Assembly: GCA_963716525.1 (NCBI GenBank)
Contig: OY970315.1
Span: forward strand, 62,001 to 126,000
DNA: 64,000 bases
Reading direction: 5' to 3'
Origin: JBBREP01 sp963716525
GTDB lineage: Bacteria > Actinomycetota > Acidimicrobiia > IMCC26256 > PALSA-610
In this document: positions 1-9,054 of the stretch, in pieces
Layout of the letters: each line of letters begins with the position of its first letter
How positions within the stretch are numbered: the first letter of the stretch is position 1
Program-made: the position numbers and the translations under genes
The notes under the pieces: model-generated
Databases searched by the model: none
Told to the model about the DNA's origin: nothing
The model's input: the letters and a program-made list of their open reading frames with translations, nothing else

Positions 1-91
1 CGCGCAGCACGAGTGCACGATCGTGGTGAACAACGCCGGCTCCGTGGACCGGAAGCGCTCGGTGCGGATCGGCATCACGTTCGCCGCCTGA
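1..91 (+). CDS. C-terminal fragment of an unidentified protein
   Basis: The first 91 bases are open in the frame that starts at base 2 and end in TGA at 89-91, giving 29 residues that finish in VRIGITFAA. The fragment has normal high-GC third positions. The 5' part lies outside the window. I do not recognise the family; nothing is claimed beyond a gene running rightwards into the window. Confidence 0.5.
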   Translation, partial: AQHECTIVVNNAGSVDRKRSVRIGITFAA

Positions 92-135
92 CCGCGCGCA
101 TTGCATACGAACACACGTTTGGTTAGCATGACGCG

Positions 136-753
136 GTGGTCGCGTACCAACCGACGCTCCTCGGAGCCGGTGCGCCGCGGATCGACGAGCACACGGTGGC
201 CGAGCACATCCGGCTCGACGAGCAGTCGTGGGTCGACGTCACGCGGGGGTGGCTGCTCGGCGCCGACACGCTGCTCGACGAGCTGATCGGGCACGTCGAC
301 TGGAAGCGGGGCCGGCGGCGCATGTACGACCGCGTACTCGACGACCCTCGCCTGTCGCGCTGGTACGCGGCCGGCGACGCCCGCCCCCATCCCGCGTTCG
401 CCACCATGACCGAGCAGCTCGAGGCGAGCCTCGGCGTGCCGCTGCCCACGGTGGGCTGCAACTACTACCGCGACGGCACCGACAGCGTCGCCTGGCACGC
501 CGACCGCGAGCTGCGCGAGCTCGACGACACACGCATCGCCATCGTCACGCTCGGCACCCGCCGGCCGTTCCTCCTCCGGCCGAAGGGCGGCGGGCGCTCG
601 ATCGACCTGGCGCCGGCGTCGGGCGACCTGCTCGTGATGGGCGGCGCGTGCCAGATGCACTGGGAGCACTCGGTGCCGAAGAAGCGTTCGTCGGGGCCGC
701 GCGTCTCCTGCTCATGGCGCTGGAGCCGACCGCGAGCACGCAAGGCGCGATGA
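136..753 (+). CDS. AlkB-like 2OG-Fe(II) dioxygenase
   Basis: A 205-residue protein of the AlkB family, which repairs alkylated bases by oxidative demethylation using Fe(II), 2-oxoglutarate and O2. The family core is visible: NYYRDGTDSVAWHAD carries the HxD iron ligands (about residue 119), a later WEHSVPK supplies the third histidine, and PRVSCSWRW holds the arginine that binds 2-oxoglutarate. The GTG start gives MVAYQPTLLG, close to the usual N-terminus of actinobacterial AlkB homologues, so no longer start is needed. The length is normal. The C-terminal tail after the RxS motif is short and Arg-rich. Substrate preference (DNA, RNA or another alkylated target) cannot be read from the sequence. 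The neighbour downstream, after a relic, is ligD, so the area has a DNA-repair flavour. Confidence 0.85.
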   Translation: MVAYQPTLLGAGAPRIDEHTVAEHIRLDEQSWVDVTRGWLLGADTLLDELIGHVDWKRGRRRMYDRVLDDPRLSRWYAAGDARPHPAFATMTEQLEASLGVPLPTVGCNYYRDGTDSVAWHADRELRELDDTRIAIVTLGTRRPFLLRPKGGGRSIDLAPASGDLLVMGGACQMHWEHSVPKKRSSGPRVSCSWRWSRPRARKAR

Positions 754-810
754 GCACGCGGCCGGGCCGTGCCGGTACGCGATGCGCCGCCGCAGGCGCC
801 ATGACCGCGC

Positions 811-1106
811 TCACGTGTGGTCGCCACGGTCGCGCTCTTCCACGATCGGACCCCGGCCGATCTGGACGAGACGCAGCATCGTCACCACCCACCCGCCCAG
901 TAGGTTCGTCGCAACGGTGCCGAACCCATAGCCGGACCACGGAGCGCAGCGGCACGTCGCGCGTCACCAAGGCGGTGATCGGGATCATGAAGTTCTCGGT
1001 GAACAGCTCGCTGCCGGCGAGCATCAAGGCGATGAAGCCGATGCCGAACGCGATCGCGACGATCCATCCGTCGGCTGTGCTGCGCGCCGACGACCGCGAG
1101 GCTGCC
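811..1106 (-). pseudogene. Relic of a formate/nitrite transporter (FNT) family gene
   Basis: On the minus strand about 65 codons read IGFIALMLAGSELFTENFM and PITALVTRDVPLRS, followed after a one-base shift near 915 by GTVATNLLGGWVVTM and a stop (TGA, 813-811). ELFTENF and NLxGGW are hallmark segments of the FNT channel family. An in-frame TAG lies upstream near 1107, so the N-terminal half is missing, and the C-terminal helices are also absent. One inserted G (GGG for GG) explains the internal shift, but truncation at both ends makes this a true relic whatever the sequencing quality. The flanking genes are intact and run the other way. Confidence 0.7.
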
Positions 1107-1165
1107 TATGCGGGCTCCGTGCGCGCCCTACAGGCGGTGCGCCGGCACCTCCAACACGCCAGCCG

Positions 1166-2803
1166 ATGCCCGGGAAGCGAGTGACCGTGCCCGCCGCGGA
1201 CGAGCGCGCCGGCGCCAAGCTCGACCCCTACCGCGCCAAGCGCGACTTCGCGCAGACACCCGAGCCGGCCGGCGGTGGCGGGCCAGCACCCGACGGCCTC
1301 CCGCGCTTCGTGGTGCAGCGCCACCGGGCCCGCAGCTTGCACTACGACTTCCGGCTCGAGATCGACGGCGTGCTCGTGAGCTGGGCCGTGCCGAAGGGCG
1401 TCACGCTCGATCCCGACGCCCGCCATCTCGCCTTGCACGTCGAAGACCACCCGATCGAGTACATCGACTTCGAGGGCGTGATCCCTTCCGGCGAGTACGG
1501 CGGCGGCGACGTGATCGTGTGGGACGCCGGCACATGGGAACTGCACGGTGCCACCGACGCGCGTGAGGCCGTCGACCGCGGCGAGATCCACGTGGACTTG
1601 CACGGCCACAAGCTGCACGGCCGCGTGGTGCTCGTGCGCACCGCGCGCCGGCAAGGCGCCAAGGAGCAGTGGCTCGTGCTCCACAAGCGTGACGATGCGG
1701 CCGTGGAAGGTTGGGATCCCGAGGATCATCCGCTTTCGGTGCTCAGTGGCTGCACGAACGACGACGTGGCGGCGAACCCCGAGCGGGCGTGGACGCGCGA
1801 GCACGGCGAGGTGGCGCTCACGACGCGCCGATACTCGTTTGCCGGCGCTACAGGTGACGAGCTCGACGCGCTCGACCGGCTGGGCGCGCAGGGCCGTTGG
1901 GAGATCGGCGGCCGGGAACTTGCGTTGACCAACCTCGACAAGGTGCTCTTCCCGGCGCGTGACGAGTCAGGTGACGATGCCCGGCCAATCACCAAGCGCG
2001 AGCTAATTCGCTACTACGCGTCGATCGCGCCGGTACTGCTACCGCATCTGGCCGACCGGCCGCTCAACCTGCACCGGTATCCCGACGGCGTCGAGCGCAA
2101 GGGCTTCTGGCAGAAACAGGCGCCCCACCACGCGCCCGGCTGGATCACGCGCTGGCACAATGACGAGGCCGGTCGGGGCGAGAGCGACACGTACCTCGTC
2201 GCCGACAGCGCGCCGGCCCTCGCGTGGCTCGCCAACCACGCTGCGGTCGAGCTGCATCCGTGGACGTCGCGTGTCGACGACGTGCACCGTCCCACGTACG
2301 CGCTCGTCGACATCGATCCGGGTCCCGCCACGACGTGGGACGACGTGGTGACGCTGGCCCGCCTGCACCGCACCGCGCTGGAGCATCTCGGCACACGTGG
2401 CTACCCGAAGACATCCGGGCGGCGCGGCATCCAGGTATGGGTGCCGATCGAGCCGGTGATGACGTTCGACGAGACCCACGCGTGGGTGGAACACCTCTCG
2501 CGCGCAGTCGCGCGCGTCGTGCCCGATCTCGTGAGCGACGAGTGGGAACGACGCAGCCGGGGCGGCCTCGCCCGGCTCGACTACACCCAGAACGCGATCA
2601 ACAAGACACTTGTCGCGCCGTACAGCGTGCGCGCCGCGCCCGCGGCGCCGGTGTCGATGCCGATCGGTTGGGACGAGCTCGATGATCCTGCGTTGCGTTC
2701 CGATCGCTGGACGCTCCGCACCGCGCCGGAACGGCTCGCCGGCACCGGCGACCGCGCCGCGCCGATGCTCCACGACCCGCAGCGCCTCACCGAACTCGTC
2801 TGA
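1166..2803 (+). CDS. ligD: LigD-type protein: 3'-phosphoesterase plus polymerase domains
   Basis: A 545-residue protein for non-homologous end joining. Residues about 45-190 are the LigD 3'-phosphoesterase domain: QRHRARSLHYDFRLE gives the metal-binding His53, His59 and Asp61, followed by HVEDHPIEY and YGGGDVIVWD. Residues about 245-540 are the archaeo-eukaryotic-primase-like polymerase domain (LTNLDKVLFP, RYPDGVERKGFWQKQAP, LVDIDPG with the two catalytic aspartates, RRGIQVWVP). There is no ATP-dependent ligase domain, so a separate ligase must seal the break. The domain order PE then POL is seen in several actinobacteria. Start ATG 1166 gives MPGKRV; earlier codons lack similarity. No ku gene is present in this window. 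Named as ligD by domain content rather than a full three-domain architecture. Confidence 0.9.
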   Translation: MPGKRVTVPAADERAGAKLDPYRAKRDFAQTPEPAGGGGPAPDGLPRFVVQRHRARSLHYDFRLEIDGVLVSWAVPKGVTLDPDARHLALHVEDHPIEYIDFEGVIPSGEYGGGDVIVWDAGTWELHGATDAREAVDRGEIHVDLHGHKLHGRVVLVRTARRQGAKEQWLVLHKRDDAAVEGWDPEDHPLSVLSGCTNDDVAANPERAWTREHGEVALTTRRYSFAGATGDELDALDRLGAQGRWEIGGRELALTNLDKVLFPARDESGDDARPITKRELIRYYASIAPVLLPHLADRPLNLHRYPDGVERKGFWQKQAPHHAPGWITRWHNDEAGRGESDTYLVADSAPALAWLANHAAVELHPWTSRVDDVHRPTYALVDIDPGPATTWDDVVTLARLHRTALEHLGTRGYPKTSGRRGIQVWVPIEPVMTFDETHAWVEHLSRAVARVVPDLVSDEWERRSRGGLARLDYTQNAINKTLVAPYSVRAAPAAPVSMPIGWDELDDPALRSDRWTLRTAPERLAGTGDRAAPMLHDPQRLTELV

Positions 2804-2944
2804 GCGGCCGTGAAGGTTCGTTGAAGATCAGCGGGCGCTGCGACCTGGGCCGACGAGCAAGGAAGTTTGCGGCGGTTTCCGTGGTTGCACACCCGGGTAC
2901 CGGCGCAGAGCCGGCGACCGAGCGGGCGACGGAGGGAGGCGGGC

Positions 2945-3298
2945 GTGAACGACTGGACGGCGCACACGAAGGGCACGTGCGACATCTGCGGGCCGTTTCG
3001 GGTGCGCACGACGAACGTCACAGTACGGCAGCGGCTCGACGACGGCACCTGGTCGTACCGCGTGCGCTGCCCGTCGTGCGAAGGCTGCGTCGTCGCCACG
3101 CTGCGACCACGCGTGGCCCTGCAGTTGCTGCTCGCGCAGGCGCCGATCGAGACGTGGAGCCTTCCCGCCGACGAGCGCGAGGGTGGCGGTGCCCTCCCGC
3201 CGGTCACCCTCGCTCACCTGGTGGCGCTACGCGCCGATCTCGACCGGGATGACGTGGTCGACGCGCTGCGCGCAACGCTCGACGCCGTCGAGCCGTAG
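2945..3298 (+). CDS. Small protein with a four-cysteine zinc-ribbon-like motif
   Basis: A 117-residue protein of unknown role. I chose GTG 2945 because GGAGG lies 8 bases upstream and the protein then begins MNDWTAHTKGTCDICGPF. Two CxxC pairs (TCDICG and RCPSCEGC, about 35 residues apart) predict a zinc ribbon; the C-terminal half is helical with a final DDVVDALRATLDAV. It sits alone between ligD and the Cys-cluster gene, with a 140-base gap from ligD that shows nothing else. No family name is offered. Confidence 0.6.
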   Translation: MNDWTAHTKGTCDICGPFRVRTTNVTVRQRLDDGTWSYRVRCPSCEGCVVATLRPRVALQLLLAQAPIETWSLPADEREGGGALPPVTLAHLVALRADLDRDDVVDALRATLDAVEP

Positions 3299-3308
3299 CC
3301 CGCGCCCG

Positions 3309-3314
3309 TAGCCT
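3309..3314 (+). promoter_or_regulatory. Leaderless-type -10 hexamer TAGCCT
   Basis: TAGCCT lies 7 bases before the GTG start at 3322 and no Shine-Dalgarno is present. This is the TANNNT-N6/7-start arrangement of leaderless actinobacterial transcripts. Confidence 0.5.
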
Positions 3315-3321
3315 CGCGTCA

Positions 3322-3939
3322 GTGACCGACGAGCTTGCCGCGGGCGACTTCGGAGCGTGGGCCGGCGCCATGGCGAACACGCGGCGCGGCGCCGCGCCCG
3401 CCGAGGTGCCGTGCAACGGTTGCACTGCCTGCTGCACGGCGTCGCAGTTCGTGCACGTGGACCCCGACGAGAGCGACACGCTCGCGCACATTCCCGCTGC
3501 CGTGCTGTTTCCCGCACCCGGGCTGCCCGACGGGCACATGGTCATGGGGTACGACGAGCACGGCGCGTGCCCGATGTTCGTCGACGGCGCGTGCTCGATC
3601 TACGACCACCGTCCACGCGCGTGCCGCATCTACGACTGCCGGATCTTCGCGGCGACCGGTGTGGACGCCGGCGAGGACGGCAAGCCGGGCGTGGCGGCGC
3701 GGGTGCGGCGGTGGCAGTTCTCGTACGCGAGCCCCGACGCCACGCGGAGCCACGACGCGATGCGCAGCGCAGCCGCGTACCTGCGCGACCACGCCCAGGT
3801 CGCCGGATCGAGCACCCCGCTGGGGGCCACCGCCCGTGCGCTCCTCGCCTTCAAGATCGCCGACCTGTTCGCCGGCGAGTCCGAACCTTCCGAAGGCGCC
3901 GTCCGCGCCGCGATCGACCGAGATGCGCCATCGCGTTGA
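3322..3939 (+). CDS. YkgJ-type cysteine-cluster protein
   Basis: A 205-residue member of the YkgJ/UPF0153 family of putative Fe- or Zn-chelating proteins. The diagnostic cluster CNGCTACC is at about residues 31-38, and a second set of cysteines, CPMFVDGACSIYDHRPRACR followed by IYDC, completes the metal site. The family's biochemical role is not established. GTG 3322 is chosen from the leaderless hexamer just upstream. The gene stands alone: 23 bases separate it from the zinc-ribbon gene upstream and 63 from the MFS gene downstream, which has its own promoter. Confidence 0.8.
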   Translation: MTDELAAGDFGAWAGAMANTRRGAAPAEVPCNGCTACCTASQFVHVDPDESDTLAHIPAAVLFPAPGLPDGHMVMGYDEHGACPMFVDGACSIYDHRPRACRIYDCRIFAATGVDAGEDGKPGVAARVRRWQFSYASPDATRSHDAMRSAAAYLRDHAQVAGSSTPLGATARALLAFKIADLFAGESEPSEGAVRAAIDRDAPSR

Positions 3940-3990
3940 CCGGCACCGGACCGGGATCGGTCTGCGCTGCGACCGGCGTGAACGTGTCGC

Positions 3991-3996
3991 TACCTT
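3991..3996 (+). promoter_or_regulatory. Leaderless-type -10 hexamer TACCTT
   Basis: TACCTT is followed by 6 bases and the ATG at 4003. No Shine-Dalgarno is visible. Confidence 0.5.
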
Positions 3997-4002
3997 GAGC
4001 CG

Positions 4003-5584
4003 ATGGTGAGCGCGCCGCCGGCCGATGCGGCCACGGGTCTCGCGCTGCGGACCCCGAAGGGGCGCGTGGCACTGATCGCCACTATCGCGGCGAGCGCCAT
4101 GGCGAGCCTCGACGCCACCGTCGTGAACGTCGCGCTCCCCCACATCGGCCACGACTTCCACGCGAGCGTGAGCGCGCTGCAGTGGGTGCTCACCGCTTAC
4201 CTGCTCGCGCTGGCGTCGCTGATCCTGCTCGGCGGCGCGCTCGGCGACCGCTATGGCCGTCGCAAGGTGTTCGTGATCGGCACCGCGTGGTTCGCGCTCG
4301 CATCCTTGTGCTGCGGCGCCGCGCCCAACATCGATGTCCTCGTGGCCGCGCGCATCCTGCAGGGCATCGGCGGCGCGCTCCTCACACCGGGCAGCCTGGC
4401 CATCATCCAAGCCAGCTTCCGCGAGCAGGATCGCGCTGCGGCGGTGGGCGCCTGGTCGGGCCTGGGTGGCGCCGCGGGCGCGGTTGGCCCGCTCGTCGGC
4501 GGTGCGCTCGTCGGCGGTCCCGGCTGGCGCTGGGCCTTCCTGATCAACGTGCCGGTTGCGGCAGTCGCGATCGCGTCGCGCGCAGTCCGCGGTGCCGGAG
4601 ACGCGCGATCAGCACGCGGGCGGGCTCGACGGCCGTGGCGCGCTGCTCGCCGCGTGCGGGTTGGCTGCGAGCACGTGGGGGTTCATCGAAGCCGGCCCCC
4701 GTGGGTGGGGCGACCCGGCGGTGCTCGGCGCGGTGGTGCTCGCGATCGTGGCGTTCGCCGCGTTCGTGCGGCGGATGCTGCGGTCACCCGCGCCACTCGT
4801 GCCGCCCGCACTGTTCGCCAACCGCACGTTCACCGTCGTCAACCTGATGACGGTGCTGCTCTACGCGGCGATCGGCGTGACGTTCTTCCTCGTGGTGTTC
4901 GTGCTCCAGGTGGCGAGCGGGTGGTCGGCCATCGCGGCGGGGATCGCGATGCTTCCGGCAACGGTGCTGATGCTGGTCTTCTCGGCGCCGTCGGGCGCAC
5001 TCGCGCAGCGGATCGGGCCACGCCTCCAACTCGCCACCGGCCCCGTGGTGGCCGCCACCGGCCTGCTGCTCCTCGGACGCATCGGTCCGCACACGTCGTG
5101 GTGGCGCGACGTGCTGCCGGGCGCGTCTGTGTTCGGGCTCGGCCTCGTGATCTTCGTCGCGCCGCTCACGGCGACAGTGATGGCCTCGGCCGGCGCCGAC
5201 CACGTGAGCATCGCGTCAGGTGTGAACAACGCGCTGGCTCGGGCGGCGAGCCTCGCGGCGCTCGCATTCGTGCCGGTGGTCTCGGGACTGAGCTCGGCAG
5301 TGGGCGCGCACGCAATCACGCACGCGTTCCGCGTGGCCACGGTCGTCGCCGCGGCGATCGCGGTGGCGGCGTCGCCGATCGCGCTCATCGGGTTGAGCCC
5401 GCGGGTGCGCGGCCTCGCGACCGCTCGCCGGGTGCACTGCGCGATCGACGGTGCGCCGATCCAACCCGACCCGGCGCGCTGCCCGCAACGTCAACTCGCG
5501 CCGTCACCGCCGTCACCGCCGGCGCCTTCGCCACCGCCGCCGGCGCCTCCGGCGACGCGGGCGATGGCCGCGAACGACGAGTAG
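4003..5584 (+). CDS. MFS drug transporter, DHA2 (14-helix) type, frameshifted
   Basis: Two overlapping frames together make one EmrB/QacA-like proton-driven multidrug exporter. The first frame (from ATG 4003) holds helices 1-6 with GDRYGRRKVFV (motif A), ARILQGIGGALLTPGSL (motif C-like region) and GWRWAFLINVP. Protein similarity then moves to the +1 frame near 4570-4600 (VPETRDQHAGGLDGRG) and continues through helices 7-14 to the stop at 5584. One extra base in a GC-rich stretch explains the break. The restored length, about 525 residues, is normal. The last 40 residues are Pro/Ala-rich low complexity and overlap the convergent gene by 94 bases. The gene is probably intact in the organism. 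Its substrate is unknown; no TetR-type regulator adjoins it. Confidence 0.8.
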
Positions 5585-6810
5585 TACACGTCGTGATCCC
5601 ATCCCGGCGCGGGGAACAGCACCGACTGCACCGGGCTGCCCGACGCGACGCGCACCCGCTCGTCACCCGTCTCGATGTCGAGCACCACGATGTCGTCCAC
5701 CATGCGGGCCGCGTCGTGGTCGGTCGTCACGAGCTCGCCGCTCTCCGGGAACAGCAGCATGTGGCACGCGTGGTTCTGCTCGCGGCGCCAGCGCGGCCGC
5801 AACGCACCACTGGCCACCACGTCGAACGCCGCCAGCACGCCGTTGCCGCTGTCGAATCCCACCGCGATGTTCCGTTGCTCGTCGACGAGCGGCGGGTTCG
5901 CAACCACGCCGTTCGGAAGACCGCAGATCTCGGTGAGCGTGACCTCACGCGCGGCGAGGTCGACGCGCACGAGGTGCAACGGCGCCGTGCTCACGCCCTG
6001 CCCACGGAACGTGCCCGCGTAGCGCTCGCTGCCGAGTCCGTTGTCGAGAAACCACACCGCGCCGAGCGCGATCACGCAGTCCCATCCGTAGGTCTGGCCC
6101 TCGACGAGGCGGTAACGGGCCGCGAAACCGTCGTCGGCCGACAGCGTGTGGCCGTTCCAATGCGCCCGGTACAGATGCGACGTACCGACGACGTACACCG
6201 TGTCGCCGTCGGCCGAGAGCCGGGCGATCGACGCCTCGGGCAGCGCGCAACGGTGCACGATCTCGAGCCCGTCGGGCTCCAGCACGACCAGCTCGGTGGG
6301 TTCGTACTCGTGGGCGGCCGGATCCTCACCGGGTAGCACGCCGCCGAAATCCTTGCTCACGAGGTGGCCGCTCGGGAGCACCACGAAGCTGTTGTAGGGC
6401 TTTCGGCGCGGAAGCGCCCTCGACGCCACGACGTGCAGCGCGGCGTCGAGGCGGTGCGCGTGGGCGCCGAACACCACGTACAGCGACCCGTTCGCGTGCG
6501 CAGCGAGCCCGCCGGGCCAGGTGGGACCGCCGGCCAGGTCGGGTGAGCGGTCGACCGTCTCCAGCGTGCGTGGATCGACGCGCTCCACCCAGGAGACGGC
6601 GTCGGGACCGGCGGTGTGACGCAGCACATAGACCTCGCCGGGGTCGCGCAGCACGACCATCGTCGCCGCCACCGCTTCGCGCGACGTCACGGTGGTGCCG
6701 CCCGCGGTGAGCCGCAACGGCGCCGAGGCCGACGCGGTCTGGAGCCGGCGGGGTCCGCCGTCCTCGGCCGGCCACGGACTCGACCAGTAGCCGGGCACCA
6801 CCATCCGCAT
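5491..6810 (-). CDS. Hypothetical protein with beta-propeller-like repeats
   Basis: A protein of about 439 residues with a regular pattern of short strands and 'xxSLYVVFG', 'GDTVYVVGTSHLY', 'RNIAVGFDSGNGVLAAFD' segments, typical of a beta-propeller (SMP-30/NHL or quinoprotein-like). I do not recognise a named family or a catalytic site. There is no signal peptide, so it is likely cytoplasmic. Start choices are ATG 6810 and ATG 6804 (MVVPGYWSS); a longer start would run into the divergent gene. Only 11 bases separate ATG 6810 from the divergent ATG 6822, so its promoter must lie inside that neighbour. The C-terminus is a Gly-rich tail overlapping the end of the MFS gene; true ends of both are uncertain. 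Confidence 0.6.
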   Translation of the reverse strand: MRMVVPGYWSSPWPAEDGGPRRLQTASASAPLRLTAGGTTVTSREAVAATMVVLRDPGEVYVLRHTAGPDAVSWVERVDPRTLETVDRSPDLAGGPTWPGGLAAHANGSLYVVFGAHAHRLDAALHVVASRALPRRKPYNSFVVLPSGHLVSKDFGGVLPGEDPAAHEYEPTELVVLEPDGLEIVHRCALPEASIARLSADGDTVYVVGTSHLYRAHWNGHTLSADDGFAARYRLVEGQTYGWDCVIALGAVWFLDNGLGSERYAGTFRGQGVSTAPLHLVRVDLAAREVTLTEICGLPNGVVANPPLVDEQRNIAVGFDSGNGVLAAFDVVASGALRPRWRREQNHACHMLLFPESGELVTTDHDAARMVDDIVVLDIETGDERVRVASGSPVQSVLFPAPGWDHDVYYSSFAAIARVAGGAGGGGEGAGGDGGDGAS

Positions 6811-6815
6811 AGGTT
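6810..6815 (+). promoter_or_regulatory. Leaderless-type -10 hexamer TAGGTT
   Basis: TAGGTT sits 6 bases before ATG 6822, overlapping the start region of the divergent gene. There is no room for a ribosome-binding leader. Confidence 0.5.
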
Positions 6816-6821
6816 TAGACC

Positions 6822-7931
6822 ATGCGAACTCCACTCTGTGACCTGTTCGGTATCGAGTATCCGATCTTCGCGTTCACGCACTGCCGCGACGTCGTCGCCG
6901 CAGTGAGCAAGGCCGGCGGTCTCGGCGTGCTCGGCGCGGTCGGATTCAGCGCCGAGCAGCTCGAGATCGAGCTCGACTGGATCGACGAGCACGTCGACGG
7001 CAGGCCCTACGGCGTCGACACGGTCATGCCGCAGAAGCGGGTCGACGTGCATGGCGCGACACCCGACGACATCCTCGAGCAGATCCGTTCGATGATCGAC
7101 GCCGCGCACTGGAACTACGTCGACGAGCTCATGGACCGCTTCGAGCTCGCACAGCTACCCGAGGGGCAAGAGGCCCACGGGGTGATCGGGTGGACCGACG
7201 ACGTCGCGCACCGCCACGTGGAGATCGCGCTGGCGCACCCGATCAAGCTGATCGCCAACGCGCTCGGGTCGCCGCCGAAGGACGTCATCGACCAGGCCCA
7301 CGCGCACGGCGTGAAGGTCGCGGCGCTCGCCGGCAAGGCCGTGCACGCGCAGCGGCACGTGCAGAACGGGGTCGACGTGGTGGTCGCACAGGGTTACGAG
7401 GCCGGCGGTCACACCGGGGAGATCGCCACGATGGTGCTCGTGCCCGAGGTGGTCGACGCGGTGGCGCCCGCGCCGGTGCTCGCGGCCGGCGGCATCGGCA
7501 GTGGCCGGCAGATCGCCGCGGCGCTCGCGCTCGGCGCGCAGGGAGTGTGGCTCGGATCGCTGTGGCTCACCACGGCCGAGAGCAACTCGAGCCCGGCGGT
7601 GCTCGATTCGTATCTGCAGGCGACGTCGGCCGACACGGTGCGGTCGCGCTGCTACACGGGCAAGCCTGCTCGCATGGTGCGCAACAAGTGGACCGACGCC
7701 TGGGAAGATGCGAACGGGCCCGGTCCGCTCGGCATGCCGCTGCAGAACATCCTCACGTCGGAAGCGAACGCGCGGATCGCCCGCTCGAACCGTACCGACC
7801 TGCAGTTCGCGCCGGTCGGCCAGATCGTCGGGCGCATGAACCAGGTCCGCCCGGTGCGCGACGTGATCTTCGACCTCGTCGAGGAGTACATCGAGACCGT
7901 CGAACGCCTCGACGCCGGCATCGAAGCCTGA
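6822..7931 (+). CDS. Nitronate monooxygenase-like FMN oxidoreductase
   Basis: A 369-residue TIM-barrel flavoprotein of the nitronate monooxygenase/2-nitropropane dioxygenase family. The phosphate-binding end of the barrel is clear: VVVAQGYEAGGHTG, PVLAAGGIGSGRQIAAALALGA and GVWLGSLWLTTAES. The N-terminus CDLFGIEYPIFAF matches the family's usual opening. Such proteins bind FMN and oxidise nitronates or act as enoyl reductase-like or quinone reductases; the actinobacterial subgroup with this extended middle region is poorly characterised. Start ATG 6822 is set by the leaderless hexamer. A strong palindrome follows the stop. The neighbours (LLM enzyme, AtuA-like protein) suggest catabolism of hydrophobic compounds, but that is inference. 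Confidence 0.8.
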   Translation: MRTPLCDLFGIEYPIFAFTHCRDVVAAVSKAGGLGVLGAVGFSAEQLEIELDWIDEHVDGRPYGVDTVMPQKRVDVHGATPDDILEQIRSMIDAAHWNYVDELMDRFELAQLPEGQEAHGVIGWTDDVAHRHVEIALAHPIKLIANALGSPPKDVIDQAHAHGVKVAALAGKAVHAQRHVQNGVDVVVAQGYEAGGHTGEIATMVLVPEVVDAVAPAPVLAAGGIGSGRQIAAALALGAQGVWLGSLWLTTAESNSSPAVLDSYLQATSADTVRSRCYTGKPARMVRNKWTDAWEDANGPGPLGMPLQNILTSEANARIARSNRTDLQFAPVGQIVGRMNQVRPVRDVIFDLVEEYIETVERLDAGIEA

Positions 7932-8005
7932 CCCCACCCCCTCCCACCCTCGCGCATGCGTCGTTTGGGTACCATATAGCGGTCCCAAACGACGCATGGT
8001 GGGGT
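7931..8005. terminator. Bidirectional hairpin between convergent genes
   Basis: Perfect 14-base arms at 7956-7969 and 7984-7997 (ATGCGTCGTTTGGG and its complement) enclose a 14-base loop. An outer pair, ACCCCACC at 7931-7938 and GGTGGGGT at 7998-8005, is also complementary. It fills the whole gap between the stops of two convergent genes, so a bidirectional terminator is the simplest reading. There is no U-tract. Confidence 0.65.
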
Positions 8006-8008
8006 GCG

Positions 8009-9022
8009 TCAGTGGAGCGCGGGGAGGATCTCGCGGGTCAGTAGGTCGTGATGCACCCGCGCGGCGTCGGGGTCGGCGCCGAACGACGGGCCGGTGATCA
8101 CGAGCCGATCGAGACCGAGCGCCACGAGCTCCTGGAGCCGGGCGACACACGCGTCGGGCGCGCCGAGGATTGCGAAGCGGTCGACGAACTCGTCCGGCAT
8201 CGACTGCGCGTGATCGGCGCGGTTCTGCAGGTGCAGGTTGCTGTCGTACCGACGGCCGACCTCCGCCACCACGGCGCGGTCGCGGTCGTCGAGCCCCGCA
8301 CCGGTCGAGCCGGGCATGGCCGAAAAGTGCGCGAACGCGGCGACACTGCCGCGCACGAGCGCCCGCGCCGTATCGATGTCGGGATGGCAGGCGACGGTGA
8401 CGTACGCGCCAAACGACACCTCGCCGATCGGCCGGCCGGCGTCGTGCGCCGCGTCGCGGGCGACGTCGATGCCCCACGCGAGCCGATCCTTGCCCGCGCC
8501 GAGCGCAAACGTGATGCGCTCGACGGTGCGCGCCGAGAAGGCGATCACCTTCGGACCCGAGGCCGCGATGTCGATCGGCACGGGCGGCTGGCGCGCCCGA
8601 TCGAGCCAGCGCAGGCGGCTCGGGTACCCGTCCAGGTCGACGGTGCCCGCCTGCAGATACGTGTGCAGCTCCTCGGTGCGGGCGAAGAAGTCGGCGAGTG
8701 CCATCGGCGGGCGGCCGAGATGGAACAGCGCGGTGTCGCCCCGTCCGAGCCCGAGCGCCACCCGCCCGCCGCTCTCCTCCTGCACCGTCGCGGCGACCGT
8801 CGCGAGCGCGGCCGGATGTCGGGTCGCCGGGTTCGTCACGCCGGTCATGAACTGCAGTCGCTCGGTGGCCCGTGCGCCGAGCGCGATTGCAACGAACGGA
8901 TCGCCCACGAGGTTCTGCGAGTCGGTGAACGTGATGCCGTCCCAACCCGCGTCTTCGGCGCGGCGTGCCAGCATCTCCGCGAGCCCGGTCTCGGGAATGC
9001 TCATCGTGTACAGCTCGGTCAC
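8009..9022 (-). CDS. LLM-class (luciferase-like) F420/FMN oxidoreductase
   Basis: A 337-residue TIM-barrel oxidoreductase of the bacterial luciferase superfamily. Visible family features are WDGITFTDSQNLVGDPF near the N-terminus, LQFMTGVTNPATRHPA, GRVALGLGRGDTALFHLGR and the C-terminal GAPDACVARLQELVALGLD. In actinobacteria many of these use coenzyme F420; which cofactor is used here cannot be told. GTG 9022 and ATG 9004 are both possible starts. It diverges from the AtuA-like gene with 32 bases between and ends at the hairpin shared with the nitronate monooxygenase-like gene. Confidence 0.8.
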   Translation of the reverse strand: MTELYTMSIPETGLAEMLARRAEDAGWDGITFTDSQNLVGDPFVAIALGARATERLQFMTGVTNPATRHPAALATVAATVQEESGGRVALGLGRGDTALFHLGRPPMALADFFARTEELHTYLQAGTVDLDGYPSRLRWLDRARQPPVPIDIAASGPKVIAFSARTVERITFALGAGKDRLAWGIDVARDAAHDAGRPIGEVSFGAYVTVACHPDIDTARALVRGSVAAFAHFSAMPGSTGAGLDDRDRAVVAEVGRRYDSNLHLQNRADHAQSMPDEFVDRFAILGAPDACVARLQELVALGLDRLVITGPSFGADPDAARVHHDLLTREILPALH

Positions 9023-9041
9023 GCGATCGCAGTCTTACAGG

Positions 9042-9047
9042 TACGTT
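9042..9047 (+). promoter_or_regulatory. Leaderless-type -10 hexamer TACGTT
   Basis: TACGTT is followed by 7 bases and the GTG at 9055; this decides the start of the AtuA-like gene against upstream in-frame codons. Confidence 0.5.
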
Positions 9048-9054
9048 GATCGCC

